This document shows, piece after piece, positions 12,582 through 25,483 of a DNA stretch of 64,000 nt. Below the pieces are notes generated by a model that ran no database searches, was not told the DNA's origin, and was given only the letters and a program-made list of their open reading frames with translations. A program made the position numbers and the translations under genes. The DNA is from Diaporthe sp. PMI_573 (Eukaryota; Ascomycota; Sordariomycetes; Diaporthales; Diaporthaceae): positions 806,001 through 870,000 of the forward strand of contig JAJTUP010000003.1 in the NCBI GenBank assembly GCA_021399435.1, given 5' to 3'. The first letter of the stretch is position 1; each line of letters begins with the position of its first letter.

Positions 12582-15540
12582 TAGAGTTCAAGGGGCCTGA
12601 ATAAGACGGAACTGGATGTCGGTGCATGCACGTTGTAGTGGAGTGGAAGCATGGTCTGCTTATGGGTGTTTGATAAAAGATTTCTTCTCGGAGGTATTGC
12701 TGACTCTTCCGGCCCTGCCGGCGGATTCGACCGTCTCGCAGTACTTACTACGGCAGTATTGACTTAAGGTCCAAGACTTCTCGAAGACAATGGCAATTTG
12801 CTCAGGACAACCAGTCGCAGAGCTCATGGGGTGTACTCCAATGTTTACTTGACAGCTTCACGACCCGTCTACCGGAGCAGCTTCGCTTGAAGAGCTCACT
12901 GGTGACCGACTCATTCGGGGGGACGGTACCGAGTATCACAACAACCTTCCAATGCCTTATCAAAGACATCCTCATAATATTTCTGACCACACGCTTCGAT
13001 TTTGTTCAACACACACATCGTCCAGGCCACACTTCGCTTCAGGCCGAACTTGCTGGCATCTGTGTGTGACGAGTCACTTGGAAAACTGGGATGAATAGCA
13101 GCTCGCCAAGCCAAGACCAGCTGCGACATGGGGGTGAGGATGACCATCTTTTTCGGTGAAGAACCCGGCATGGATATCGAAGCGGCACAGCACTCGACCG
13201 AAACATTTCCGGATACGCTTGATGAGGGCCCAGCGCCGTGGCCAGTCCTGCCAGGCCGTCACCGCCACTGAACAGCTGAAGGCCTTGTCTGGTATCGCAT
13301 GCACGACCGCGGATAACGAGGCCGCCCCAGGTCTATTACTCCTCAACCTCTAGCCATACTCGGTGGGTAGGATCCAGTGCAGCGGCATTGGGCGTCTAGG
13401 CTTGTCCAGGTGCCGTATGGCTGCATTGCACACCGCTGTGCCCCCCCGCGGAGCTGAATGGGTATTCTTGCGTTGGCGAGGGATGCAAGTCAGACGTTCA
13501 CGTGGTGCAGGTCTTGTCCATCCCACGGTCGAGAAATTGGTAGCAGCTGCCTCGGGCGAATGACAAGCCACTGAGGGCGATGATCTGACAGGGCGAGGAA
13601 CACCCCCCTCGCTCCTATATGTAGTGCCAGAGTCACTTTAGCAATAAAAATACCAGGCTGGTCATGATTGACCCCACCTGGAGGGTTCGCCGGCAAGGAA
13701 ATCGAAGATAGCGAGCTGTGGTCGGTTGCACAGCGTAAGCCGAGGTGGTGCCAAAATCGGCAGCTCACAAAATGAGATTGTCTTGTCTGGCAGTGCTAGC
13801 AGCGAGCTAGCCAGCCGCCATGCTCAGAGCCTCAATTTTCATAGGCGGGTGCGTGCATGCTAGCGTGTGTTCTTCTTCTGCAGCAGCATCAGCACACCGG
13901 GGGTGATCGTCAAGGCGGGAAAGCCAGGAGGGATCCTCCACGACCCGTGCCGATTGACGTCAGCTCGTGATCGGCCTGTGATGTTCGATCAGTCGACAAT
14001 CACCGAGACCTCGAGGCGGAGACCTCGGGTGTCTTTGTTTTTCCCGGTCCCGAAGAACAATAGGGTATTGTGTAGAGTGAAAACCTTGTCGGGCCCATCG
14101 GCAAAGTGGCCCCAGCAGGCGAGAAAGGTTGCGATTCATCAGATGCGCTGCTGCGCGCGTGCGAAATCCAGCGTGCCTGTAGCAGTACCGCTGTATGCGG
14201 GACGTGTTCGCGGGAATCCTGAGCGATTTGCTGGTTGGCCAAAGTCTATTGGGCCGGGCCATTTTTGAGGCTGAGCGAGTGTGTGCGACGTTGGGCGGCG
14301 CTATTCCCGTCACGACACTTGTACGTGTTCGAGACATTAGCGACGCCTGGTCGGGCTCAGCCACCCTCTTATTTTGAAAGAGTTCTCATCTCCGGGGACC
14401 CCTTGGTTCCAATGTCGGAAGACATGCCGCCCATCGAACGCGCAAGTGTTTCGACGGCACGCACGTCACTGTGTGTGAGAGCATATTCACCATCTCCGGG
14501 GCTTGTTCATGTCAGGTAGCCCACTGGCAGACCTGTGTGTGGTACCAAGCGGCGGTCGTCGGTCGTTCAAGCTTTAGCCTCAACAGGCCAGGTCTTTCTC
14601 CGCACTCGAGAGTTAGGCCACGCGACGTCTCCATCAGTCCCACATGGAGTCATGCGATGAGCGGCTGCACACGACAAAAAGCGACAAGCGTGCCCGGGAA
14701 GAACATCGAGAAGCTGGACGCAGATAGGCCGTGCCGGGACGAGCATGATCTGCCTTGGGGGGCCAAGCAGGCCGGTGAGTGGGAGGGTTCATTTTAGCAA
14801 TTCCCTCATCGGGGTCTCAGTGCTGCAGGCGTGATAAAGCGTGGTGTTATAGCAGCATAGTCGCCGAGACGATAGAGAGAAGGGGGGGAGGGGCAGGGAA
14901 CGGGGGGATGGGATGATGGAATCAGGTGCCGTGGCCTCCCCCAAGGACCTTCCTCCCTCAATCTTGCCATTAGCAAATCTGGGCAAATTGGACCATGATA
15001 GTCGAGCATGATGGTCATCTCCCACAGGAGTGGCAGCCATTGTGAGTGGAAGTCGAGTGAGGAGTCGACGCCGTGCGACTGGACTGGACTGGGGAAAGCG
15101 TGGGGAGGAAGGGTCGCGCAAGAAGTGGGGGCTAGGCCGTCCCGTGTCCAATGGGAGGCGTGCCTTCCCCCACTTGGAGATGGGGTGTTGGAGGCTCATC
15201 CACACAAACGGTCCAGGCGGGCCAGACGGGCTGGGCACCGTTACGTTTCGACATGTTGCTGTACCCACGCGTCGGCTGCACCCAACCGTTACCGGCGACG
15301 GGGTGAGATTTGAGTCTCGGGACATATTGCACAAATAAAAACGCAGCCAGTCGTCGCCCATCAGCGCTAGCGGGGAAGATGAGATGGGATGGGAAATGCT
15401 GGGTCCGTCCTCGCTGCCTCGGTGTCCTCCGTGGCAAAAACGTAAAGCAAGTTAAGTATATGGGATGGGGTATTATTGGGCTGGATGGGCATGGGACGGG
15501 ACAGGATATCCCGTGGCGAGCGGATTAGGTTTACCTTGGA

Positions 15541-15569
15541 GGCCGTCGAGGCCGTCGAAGCCGTCGAAG
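15541..15569. repeat. Three 9-bp repeats (GGCCGTCGA/AG)
   Basis: Three near-identical 9-bp units in tandem within the gene-free region. There is no gene context to suggest coding use. Confidence 0.7.
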
Positions 15570-16186
15570 GATCGATCCCATTGCGAATCGCCGGCGGAAG
15601 ATTGGGCAATCTGGCGCCGTTCCCACGTCCATGGACGCTGAAGGCGCCGATTCGACAGCAGGTGAGGGTTTGGACGTTCCGAATAGCCCGGCCAAAGCTC
15701 ACATGTCGACACGAAATGAACTCGCAGCAGGACTGGAGCTCTTACACAGTAGCGCACATGCAGGTAGGACGTCCCCTTAGATAGTACTGTGTAGGTACCA
15801 ACCACTCCAGCGTTGGGCATCCATGGGGCTGTGGTTATCGCCGAATAAAAACTGGTTGCTGGTTGCTTCTTGCTGCGTGCTGTCGTTTCCGGACACGCGC
15901 CTGCATGTATGGCAAATAGATATGTCTGCCGCAGTGCTCATCTCATGCCGTAGAACAAGTGCTCTTTCACGAGCAGCATTGTCCATGGTAGGTGGGCTCG
16001 GCGGGCTGCATTCTTGGATCAGCGGGTGGGTGAGGGTGTGTGGCCCCATGCGGCAATGGAGAACACCCGAGAGAAGACCAGGTCTCAACTCTTGGCCCCG
16101 TCGGTACGCACATGGCCTGGTAGTCTCAGGCAGTGAGTCTGGTATTCTTATTTTTTATTGTATGTTACTGAACGCGGTTTCTCATT

Positions 16187-16243
16187 CACCTGCACCTGCA
16201 CCTGCATCTGCACACTGCACCCGCATCCGCATCTGCACCTGCC
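16187..16243. repeat. Hexanucleotide tract CACCTG/CATCTG
   Basis: About nine degenerate copies of a CACCTG-type hexamer in non-coding sequence. E-box-like CACCTG/CAGGTG cores arise from the repeat itself. Confidence 0.7.
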
Positions 16244-18730
16244 GCACCGTATGCCGTCAAAGGGTCTCGAGGCCAGCTCGGGTGGTGCAGGTGACGAAGG
16301 GGGCGGCCGTCGCGAGGACGGGTCGGCAAGCACATGAGCTGAAGAGCACCGCTGCAACGCTGTGCGGGCGTTTCCAAGTCATGTCGTTGGCAGCTGGCGG
16401 GCGTGAGGTGGCCTGAGTGGTTGGCTCTTCATGCGGCTTAATATGTTGACGGGGGTCTCCCCCGCCCCAGCTCGCTCGCGTAACGGGCTTCCCCGTGGTC
16501 GGGTACAGGTACAGTCAGACAGCCAGCCAGCCTACGAACCGTTGGTCCCCCAGCGTCGCACCGGGTCGATGGAAGGGGGAGTGGGAGTGGGAGGGGGAGG
16601 GGGGTTTGTTGGAATGTTGGGGGAGGGAAGCAAGGCCCGTCATGTCGTGGGCGATCGTTTCGTTTGACAGTCCCGTCCGGCTTTAATTGAATTATAATTG
16701 TGGTCTGGGTAGTTTACACGGTACTGCGTACTATGTCTGCAGCACTCTGCTATGATACCAGGGAGCTAAATACAGCATACATACATGGCCCGTGTTGGGA
16801 GGGAAGGGCATGGCATATTGTTTCTCGTTTCAAAGAATGCTGGCTGTTTGTCGGTCGGTGTGGTGCATGAAGTGCGGGCGTCCTGTACTAAAATAGGACT
16901 GGCTTACCAACTTAGCAAGTGTGTTGATAATATACCCGACGAAAGCAAGGGGAGGCGGGAAATGCATAATACCCATCTGTTATTCGAACCATGAGGCTTA
17001 TGTTGCCGGCCTGCTTCTGGCCTTTCGAGAGCATTCCTTCTGTTCCCCACCGCACTGAGCATGTTTTTCTTGTCGTCGCAAGACATTTTTGCAATCCCGC
17101 TTGCGCATTAGAATTTTGGGCAACGACTCAGCAGCCGCCGGGTCTCGCGAGTCTTTGACGCCGCTGACAGGCCCTATTGCCCACTTTTGATTTCCATCCA
17201 CCCCTCCCGAGGCGCCTTGGCATCCACAACGCCGCATCTCAAGGTTCTCTCCAGGGGGTCGGAACGAACCTACAGTATGCCACAGCAGAGCACGCACAGC
17301 TCACTCAGCCCGGCCCAGCCCGACCTGGCAACAGCAGCAGCAGAGCGAAGCTGGTGGAGGGACGGCTCGACCTCCCCGAGTCCGAGGTCACATCTGCAGC
17401 CAGTCCTTCTACTGTGTAATATTTCTCCCCTAATCTCTCCACCCCTCTGTCCTCGTGTGCCTGAATCAGTCATTCAGTTCTGTGTCTACACTGTACATGA
17501 AGGCAGCCTGCTTATCTGTGCATGCGTGCGTGTTCGCGTGTTCGCATGCTTGTGTGTCGTGTGTTGTGCGTTGTGTGTGTGTGCTGTACTGTATGTAATC
17601 CACATTTATTACTCCTCCGTACCAGGGCGCACCACCCAGCCCAGCAGCAGGTGGGAAGACTGCACGGGTGAATGAGTCGACAGGCAAGACAGGGCAGACG
17701 GGGCAGACGGAGAGACAGATGCACAGACGGACAGCTTCAGCCTGGCCCGTCCCATCATCAGCTGCGGAATGACCCCAGGATCAGCCCAAACCCTCGCCCT
17801 TCCAGTCTCACCAGCTTCATCTGCGGCTTCCTTTTCCCTCCCGTGACGTGACAAATGGCACACGGATCAGTTAGGGAACAATGAATGATATCAAGCATGC
17901 TGCAGGAGTGACGGCGAGGGCGGCGTGGGCGTCGCGGGTGACGTGTGCCACTAGGGAACTTTGTCTCTTTCTTGCTTTTGCTTTTTTTATGAGTCCCCAC
18001 GGCCTTCTCAGCCTCAAAGTTTGGGCGGCGCCCAGACAGCCAGACCGACTCGATTCTAGATTCGGTAGATTTGTTGGTCCCCCCAATGCCCATTGTTGCA
18101 GTTGCAGCTGCCCATCTCCCCAAGCTCTGCCCTGCCGTGCCTGCTCTGCTCTGTGCTGCGTGCACGCCCGCGCATTCGCACCTCGCACTGCACTCGGAAT
18201 ACCACCGTACCTAAACTTATACACTACTACCAAGATCCTCGCCCTTTCCCTGACACCCCCCCAATCTATACCTGACCGACACCACCTCGCCCGCCCCCCC
18301 GTCCCACCTCCCTTGTCCCGTCCAATCTTAATGCTTGTCTCTTGTCGACCAGTCCTGGCCTGCCTGACCCAGATCGGGTGGTGGCTAACAGCCCAGACGC
18401 CCAACGGCCAGCTCCCTGTCGCCTGCTCCGCCTTGTTTTCCCAGGTTACCTTGGCTGCCAGCTTTGACGACGATTGCGAGCCAGCCAAACCAACCTCCCA
18501 ACTCTCCAGCCCGGGAACGGAGAAACGCACAACGGAACAGCCAGACGCTGCATTGCATTGGCGTTGCATTTGACTTCTCAAGCCCGCCGAAAGGAGATCC
18601 ACCCAGAGCCTCGCCTCGCCTCGACCTGCTGGCCTGCTCCCTCCACCTCCCGAGCTTGCTGATCAACCGTCTCTTCGACCCCAACCTCGTCAGTCAGCTT
18701 TGTCACTTTGTCCGGCTGTCAGTGATCCAG

Positions 18731-18765
18731 GCACGCACGACGCACGCACGCACGCACGCACGCAC
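18731..18765. repeat. Tetranucleotide microsatellite (GCAC)n
   Basis: About eight units with one interruption. It lies in the presumed promoter/leader of the zinc-finger gene. Confidence 0.8.
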
Positions 18766-19956
18766 TCAGGCAGTCAAGTCGGCCAGGCTCTGTCTATTTC
18801 GCAGTCTACGACTTGACTAGGAGACATTTGTGTCCCCACGCGAACCGCCATCCCAGCGTAGCGCAGTATAAGCGCATCGCATCGCGTCGCATCCATCGCA
18901 TCCACCACATCACATCATATTCGGTCTGAAGCGCCGTCCACAAGCACGGTTGGGTGGGCACAGGTTGGGTCCTGCTGGATCGGATTGGACTCTGACTAGC
19001 CCTCTTCCAACGCCGGCCCCACGATAGAACAGCGCTGGTGCCTTGGTCGGTCGCCAGTCGGTGTCCAAGTGTCAGTGTCAAGTGCCAGTGGGCTGCGCAC
19101 AGTTTATTGTCTGGTGGTACTGTCGGCTCGGCTCTGGTTCTGGTCTGGTCTGGGCTAAGAACAAAAGTCGCCCATCCCCGACCCCAGGTCGAAGCCCCCT
19201 CACCAGGGACCCGTGGACAAGCACCACCCATCGCCTCCCTCTCTTCCTCCCCCCATCATCCTTGCCGCCCGGCGTGTTCCCCCGGTTTTTACTCCCAGCA
19301 GTTTGTTTGCCCCGCTCAGCCTGTCGCTTTTGGGACTGGACTTGGGGACCCGGTCACGCGCCAAGCATTTCCCCATATCATTAAGAGGCTCTGTTTCGCC
19401 GCATTCCTAGGCTTGGGGCTCTGCGGGCTACTTCGTTTACACCGTCCTGGACACCTCCACTCCCCCCCAACCTCCTCGCCTGACCCTCACCCTCACGGGC
19501 TACCGCTGCCTGGGCCACAACACCCACCAACTCTCCCTTGGATGACCACGACCAACGCGCAACAAAGGCGTATCCGCCCATTGTTCTAGCTCCCGTCTTG
19601 CCGATTTCGTATCATCCGGCGCAAAGGTGCCGAGGGAAACGAGAGTGGATAGAGAGAAACACACCCACCTACACACAAACGCTCCCATACTCCTCCACAT
19701 ACACACACCAACCTCTACAACAAGACAAAAGGGCACAAGAGCTAGGAAAGCAACGCGCACGAGTGGGCTTGGCTACTGCGTGAGGAACAGGTCGTTCATA
19801 GGGCAGGGTTCTTGCTGGCGCCCACACAAGGACGACGCCATTGGTGGAGTCGTGCGCACACGGCTGTTCCATCAAGTGCGGCCTTATGACCCAGCCTCCC
19901 TCTCTCATGGCGAGTTGACCACACACGTACGCAAAGCTGCGAGCACACCTGAAGCA

Positions 19957-21547
19957 ATGACTACAGCCGCTGCCCCGGCTCCCGCCCACGACGTATACGA
20001 CCCGGATGCTGTGGTGCCTCGGAATAGTCCCCTGCTGGTCCCGAAAAAGGTATCCTTCCGACCAAGCATAAGTCCTCCACCAGACATCCCGCTGGTTCAA
20101 GTCAGTCCACCTCCCAGTCCTGGTAGCAGGAAAACTAAGCGTCGACCAAAGGTGCGTCCAAGTCAAGGCGATGCCGTTCTGATAGGAATCATGGACAATG
20201 GAAGGCATCCGGACATCGCTACCATGGCTGGTCAAGAGGCGCTGCCCAGCGATTCGGAGGAAGCCTCTAGCAGCCCCGACACGGACAGCTCGATGGACGA
20301 TTCAGATATCATGGTCGACTCCGACGAGCTAGGAGCAAACGGGGTCGACAAGGGACCTGCACCTGCCGGTGGAAAGGGTGGTGCCCAGCCGGGCTCTCCT
20401 GCCGACCTGCAGACGCTAGCTGGAGGTGCTCTGGCGGCTCTGGCCTTGGGCGATCACAAGTCTCCCAGCGAGGACGGGCGGACAACGACAACTGTCGGGG
20501 ACACGGATACAGAGGCATCGCGACCTTCAGAGACGTCACCCCCGCCTGTACCTCGGCCGGAGACAGCGATTCGGAGAGAGGACAGGCCACAGCCCGTCTT
20601 TCCTGCTCCGTACAGTCCTACCGAGTACTATTCGCCTCGAACTGGGACCTTTGCATCGCCCACGAGCAGTCTCGCGGGCCACGGCCCTGGTGAGCTCCCA
20701 CCGATTCAAAATGCCTCGCCACGGTCAGAGTCAAATGCTGGGATCGCGCTTCCGTCCATCAGAGACCATCTGGGACCGGAGGCGCTGTCTCCCGCATCCT
20801 TTCAGCAGTCTCCTCCTTCCATACCCGGCCCCGGTATGACTCGGTTGCCTTCCATAAGCCATGCCTCTCCACCCATTTCACCGCACGAGCTCTACGCCCG
20901 CGACCCTCGTTCGCCACACTCTGTTTTGTTACCACCGAGTCCCTACTATCCTTTCCCTCCTGGCGGCATGGCGCACCGACCCAGCCTCGACTACAATAGC
21001 GGCAGCACGCCAAGCACGGATCATTCAGCTTCCACCCCTGCGACTTCGACGCACTCGGTTGCGGATAGAATGAGCCTAGACGGGATGGCCTTTTCAAATC
21101 CTCAAGATGTGGGCCAGTATGTCTGTAAATTCGAGGGGTGCAGAGCCCCTCCTTTCCAGACTCAGTATCTTCTGAACTCGCATGCGAACGTTCATTCTCA
21201 ATCCCGACCGCATTATTGTCCGGTCAAGGGGTGTCCTCGATCGGACGGCGGCAAGGGTTTCAAGCGGAAGAACGAAATGATCCGCCATGGGCTAGTCCAT
21301 GAGTCTCCCGGATACGTCTGTCCGTTCTGCCCAGATCGGGAACACAAATATCCCAGACCGGACAACTTGCAGAGGTTTGTGCAAACCAAGATGCCTCGAA
21401 ACTCGATTATTCTTGCTAACAAAGTGTAGACATGTTCGAGTTCACCATGTGGATAAAGACAAGGACGACCCGGAACTACGCGATGTTCTGTCCCAGAGAC
21501 CAGACGGCCCAAGCCGTGGTCGAAGGCGTCGAGGCGGACCAATTTGA
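19957..21547 (+). CDS. C2H2 zinc-finger transcription factor, 2 exons
   Basis: Exons 19957-21374 and 21430-21547 give 511 aa. The ATG at 19957 (MTTAAAPAPAHDVYDPD) is the first ATG in frame, although the frame stays open about 330 bp upstream. The first 385 residues are Pro/Ser-rich and probably disordered, with a basic patch SRKTKRRPKVRPS and an acidic stretch DTDSSMDDSDIMVDSDE. Three C2H2 fingers follow: CKFEGC...HANVH, CPVKGC...HGLVH and CPFC...HVRVHH. A basic tail SRGRRRRGG ends the protein. The single intron falls just before the first His ligand of finger 3. The HVRVHHVDKDKDDPELRDVL tail recurs in a fungal C2H2 family. It is probably a nuclear DNA-binding regulator; target genes are unknown. 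Confidence 0.88.
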
Positions 21548-22466
21548 TCAACGTCAAAGACGAAAGCCGGCGTATCAGCAAACCCCTTTCAAGTTCGATT
21601 CATCTTCTCCTGTACATATTCGACCTTTTGACGATACCCCTCCCCATCATGGCTTCGTAAATCGACAGCCTGACAACATCCACTTCTCGCTCGCTGTACA
21701 TATTTTTCGACGTCACTTTTTTTCCCTTTGTGTTTATTGGATCTCGCCTAGGAACGGCGGTGCAACCCTGGGGGTAGTCTTCAAACCAGGCCGTGCCACT
21801 TTCAGCTCCTGGCGTTGGCTGTTTTGAAGAATTGGCTCAGAAAATGGGATGGACGGACAATTCTTTTCACAGGTGGGCACGTCAACGCCCGCGTGGTATC
21901 TTTAGGCTATGTTACCACCTGAGTGGGCTGGACTTCGGGATTAGGTTCCCTCACGTGGCTTTTTGGTTTTGAAGTGGTGGAAATAGGGTGGGTTATCAGA
22001 GCTCCTCTCGGCAGAGATGGATTGCAATGTGTATAGCAGACGACATTAAGCTAGCTGAATGCCTTGACCGCTTTACCCTGCAACTATCTCCTTCAAAATG
22101 ATTCATGGGAGCGTGATGCTGGCTCGAATTATATCGACTGTCTTAGTGTACCTATATGTTTGGGCAGAACTGGCATACCGCACAGAAAGTGCTCGTTTTA
22201 CTAGCAATTACCAGCACGACCTGTGTTCAAATGAAGTAAGTGGCGGAGTTCTAATCAAAACCTGCTCAGCAAGGCAGGTACATTTGTCTATGTAGGAACT
22301 GCCGGTGAGTGAATCGAGAATTCTGCAGCAAACGGTGCGTTGGCAGCAATGCAAGGTGCTGCCGCCGTAAAAAATACTAAGAAAACAGACTCCCGTCCAT
22401 GCCGGTATAAGTGAAGAACAACACAAAGCAAAAATACCACAACCAACAAACCAGTCAGTCAACCAA
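21548..22466. other. Intergenic region between convergent zinc-finger and palB genes
   Basis: About 0.9 kb holding the 3' UTRs of two genes that run towards each other. The left part is T-rich with TGTACATATT-type motifs, as in fungal 3' ends. I see no gene. Confidence 0.6.
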
Positions 22467-25400
22467 TCAATCATCCACGCTCTCCCAGGGCCCGACGCCA
22501 ATCCTCCCGTCGCTGAGCACGTCGACCTGGATCCCCTGCCCCTCGCGGTGCACGCCCATCTGCTCGACGACGAGCCACAAACCCCCCGCCCGGCGCGCGG
22601 CGTCAGGGTCGAGGTCGACGTCGCCTGTGCGCAGGCCCATGCTCGCGTCCGCGAACTCGCCGTCCGCAGTGACCGCCGCGGCCCGGGCGTGCGGGCCGGA
22701 CCCGTACTCGAAGGACACGCGCACCGAGCACGGGATGCTGATCGGGCTCGCGGTGCCGGACTGGTGGTGGTCCTGCGCCGCCACCGCTCCCGTGGAGCCG
22801 CTGCCGCCCGGGACGCCCAGGGTGGCTGCGGAGCCGCCGAGGGACAAGGGCAGGCCGCCTACGGAGGGCCCGCTGCTGCTGCTGGTGGCGTCGAGGGTCC
22901 CCGAGCGCGCGACGGCGCTGGCGCGCGTCAGGCGGGTGATGGACACGGCTGCGCGCTGGCGCTCGCTCTCGCCCTCGCGGAAGACGACGGGGTCGAGCTC
23001 GGAGCGCAGGCGGCCCGCGGCGTCGGAGAGGACGGGCCGCAGCTGGACGGGGACGTCGGAGCCCACGCGCAGGGCGAAGGAGGCGAGCTGGCCGGGTTCG
23101 AAGGTGGACGCGACGACGGTGTATGTCCCCGCGTCGATCGTCTGCGGCGGGCGGATCTCGGCGAGCGCGCAGCCGCGGCGGTACTCGCCCGACGAGCAGA
23201 CGATGTCGCGGACCGTCAGGGCCGTCACGCGGCGCCCCCCTTGCGACCACACCAGGTCCACGTGCACGGGGGTGTCGTCGGCGTCCGTGGCCAGGTGCAG
23301 GGAGATGGGCGTTGGCCGGGGAACTACGAGGGCGAACTGGGGGTTGTGGAAGAAGGAGACGGTGCGGGCGTTGCCGCCTGCCGTGCGCCGCGTCCACGCC
23401 GACTCGAGCTCCGTGTAGTGTTTTAGCGGAGGCGTGGCTGGGCTGATGGTCAGTGGTGACCGGCTGAAGAAGGACAGCGTGGATGGATATTTGGGCAGCG
23501 GAAGACCCTCCTGCGCCACCACGACCGTGTAGGCGGTCCCCGCCTGAGCCTCGAAGCGCAGGAGGGTCTGCGGGCTGTCGACGAAGGGGGACTGCTGCGC
23601 CGGCCTGTCGGGCAGCTGGACGCAGTGGCCGTCGGCGTTGTCGAACAGGTAGATGGACATGAAGCCGAGGCTGTATGACGCGGCGCCGGGCTGCCTCGTG
23701 TGGCGGCTGCGCGCGATGGGCAGCTCGCCGTCCTGGAAGTGCCGCGAGAGCAGGATCCAGACGGCGCCCGAGGTCGGGGACGTGAACGAGTACTGCGGGT
23801 TGTGCGCGAAGGAGCGCTGCATGGCGCGGCTGGGGAGCGTCCACGTGAAGTGGTGGTCCTGGCGGTCGGTGAACAGGCTCGGGTTCCAGTTCAGGTAGAG
23901 CGACTCGAAGTTCTGGACGACGTCCTCGATGGAGATCCAGAAGGTCCCCGTCAGCTCGGCGTACGGCGACGGGGTCGTGACGTCCGAATTGGAGCGCTGG
24001 GCCGGGCGCGACAGGGTCGGCGATGGCGGCGGGTAGACCTCGGCGTCGACCGTGGTGGTGGAGCCGAAACCTTTCCAGACGAGCCCGTCGCACCACGGGT
24101 TCTTGAGGAGCATCCGCCGCTCGCCCGTGGCCTGGACCTTGAGGTCCATGACGGCGTAGTCGTGCTCGCCGGCCAGCCCGAGCGTCTCTTCCTCCTGCCG
24201 GGAGAGACGCCCTGTGCCTAGGGTGACTACCACATCGCCGTACTCGAACGCTTTCTTGATGCGCTTCCAGGTCTGATCCAGTTCAATGTCGTCGCTGTAC
24301 AGAATCGAATCAGCACTTTGCACTTGATAATTCCTGGGCATTGTGGGCCTCACCCCTGTAGAAATATCTGTTCCGGTATCCAGCCGGTGAGCACCCAGAG
24401 ATCTGTGCCGGAATTACTGCCTGGGAAATCGTAACCACCGCGTATCTTCAGATAGGCCTTCTCCATAAGAGCAGGCCACACAAGCTCTGGATTCCTCCGG
24501 TCGACAACGAAAAATGTCCGAGACGTTTTGGAGGTGGGCAGGCGATCGTCAACAACCACCTGGCGGAAACAGCCGTTGAAGTTCAGGCGGAACATGTACT
24601 TTCCATTTTGAGAAGCTATAGGCATGCCCTTGGCGTAGTCGAAGGGGTACAGCAACGTCGGTAACAGCTTGCGAACAATCAGAAGAGTACTGTGGGAGGC
24701 TCCTCGACAATGAAAAGGGGGTGTAAGGCAGGCTTACAGAGTCCTTCTTGTTGGGGTTTAGATGGCGCATCACTGCACATAGGCTGGCCACCACAGAACA
24801 GTCTGTGGTGATGTCCTGCACGAGGTCGCTGTTCGTCTTGGCAACCATGATGTTCTCGAACAACTCCGGGCCCGAGTCATTGAAGATCTCGGCGGGACGC
24901 TTCCAGCCGTCAAATATCTCATTCTGCTTCTTAGAGAAGGAGAACTCCGAGTGGTCACTTGGTCGGGGAGAGTTAGAAAACTTAGTTATCTTCAAAGAGA
25001 GTGTGTGGAGGGCGAGGGTAATGCTGAGGCGCAAACTGACGTAAAAAGCGGCTCGTCCAGCTTCTTGCTCCGGAAGACAGCCGGGTCAGGGTCGGCCTCC
25101 CAGGGCGGGAAGACGCTGCCATGCAGCTTTGAGGACCTCCACAAGATGGTCTTCTCTGCCGTCGGGAGCTCACGGCTCTGGCGAGGACCCCTGGGCTTCG
25201 GGGCCTTGGGCGGCGCGGCAGTGGGGCCTGCGGTCTTGAGGGTCTCGGCTTGGGCAATGAGGTCACGGCACTTGGCTTTGAGGCGGGATTTCTCAGCAGC
25301 CGTGGGGGCCTCCTTGACCGCCTTCATGTACAACTCGGCGGCCTGGATGGCGTTCTTGAAGGCCTCCTGGCCAGAGGTCCGGCTGATCTTGGCCTCATAT

Positions 25401-25483
25401 TCCTGGGTGGCGCGTGGTAAGTCTCACTGTGCTGTTGTACGGGGAGGGGATCTCCGGCCACTCACTCTAGCCTGGGCTTCCAT
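22467..25483 (-). CDS. palB: Calpain-like cysteine protease PalB/Rim13 of the pH-response pathway, 5 exons
   Basis: Exons 25466-25483, 25041-25402, 24738-24957, 24354-24667 and 22467-24294 give 913 aa in phase. The 18-nt first exon (MEAQAR) joins to EYEAKISR. It opens an MIT domain (AIQAAELYMKAVKEAP, residues about 1-70) that binds ESCRT-III. The calpain core has all three catalytic residues: Cys about 180 in ITTDCSVVASLC, His about 349 in GEHDYAVMDL and Asn about 370 in LLKNPW. C-terminal C2-like/PBH regions follow (DIVQNFES-type segment, SFFHNPQFALVVP). In fungi PalB acts at ESCRT-bound endosomal or membrane sites in the step that cleaves and activates PacC at alkaline pH. The last exon is unusually GC-rich. 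Several GCCARG hexamers lie upstream. The first exon is the least certain part. Confidence 0.92.

Larger units (their letters stand above)
11744..19956. other. Long gene-free region including the 5' leader of the zinc-finger gene
   Basis: I find no supportable gene in 8.2 kb; open frames here are short, overlap on both strands and resemble nothing known. From about 17.2 kb to 19.95 kb the plus strand becomes strongly pyrimidine-rich with many simple repeats, as in long fungal promoters and 5' UTRs of regulators. That part is probably the control region and leader of the C2H2 gene. The left part (11.8-16 kb) holds a nested inverted repeat near 12.5 kb and several low-complexity tracts, listed separately. 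Confidence 0.5.

Noticed and set aside
12911..13346. Overlapping minus-strand frames of 86-90 codons in the 8-kb gap
   Set aside because: They do not join through good splice sites to anything recognisable and no family motif is present.
16981..17003. GGTTCGAATAA-like sequence on the minus strand resembling a tRNA B box
   Set aside because: No matching A box, acceptor stem or anticodon arm can be drawn around it, so no tRNA was called. I found no convincing tRNA or 5S gene anywhere in the window.
19627..19956. Upstream extension of the zinc-finger frame
   Set aside because: The frame is open but contains no ATG before 19957, and the DNA is A/C-rich repeat typical of a 5' UTR, so the start was set at 19957.
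22548..24221. Long plus-strand frames opposite the last palB exon, and long minus-strand frames opposite the TFIIIC and amidohydrolase genes
   Set aside because: These are shadow frames caused by strong third-position GC bias of the real genes; translations are rich in Arg/Ala/Gly without domains.
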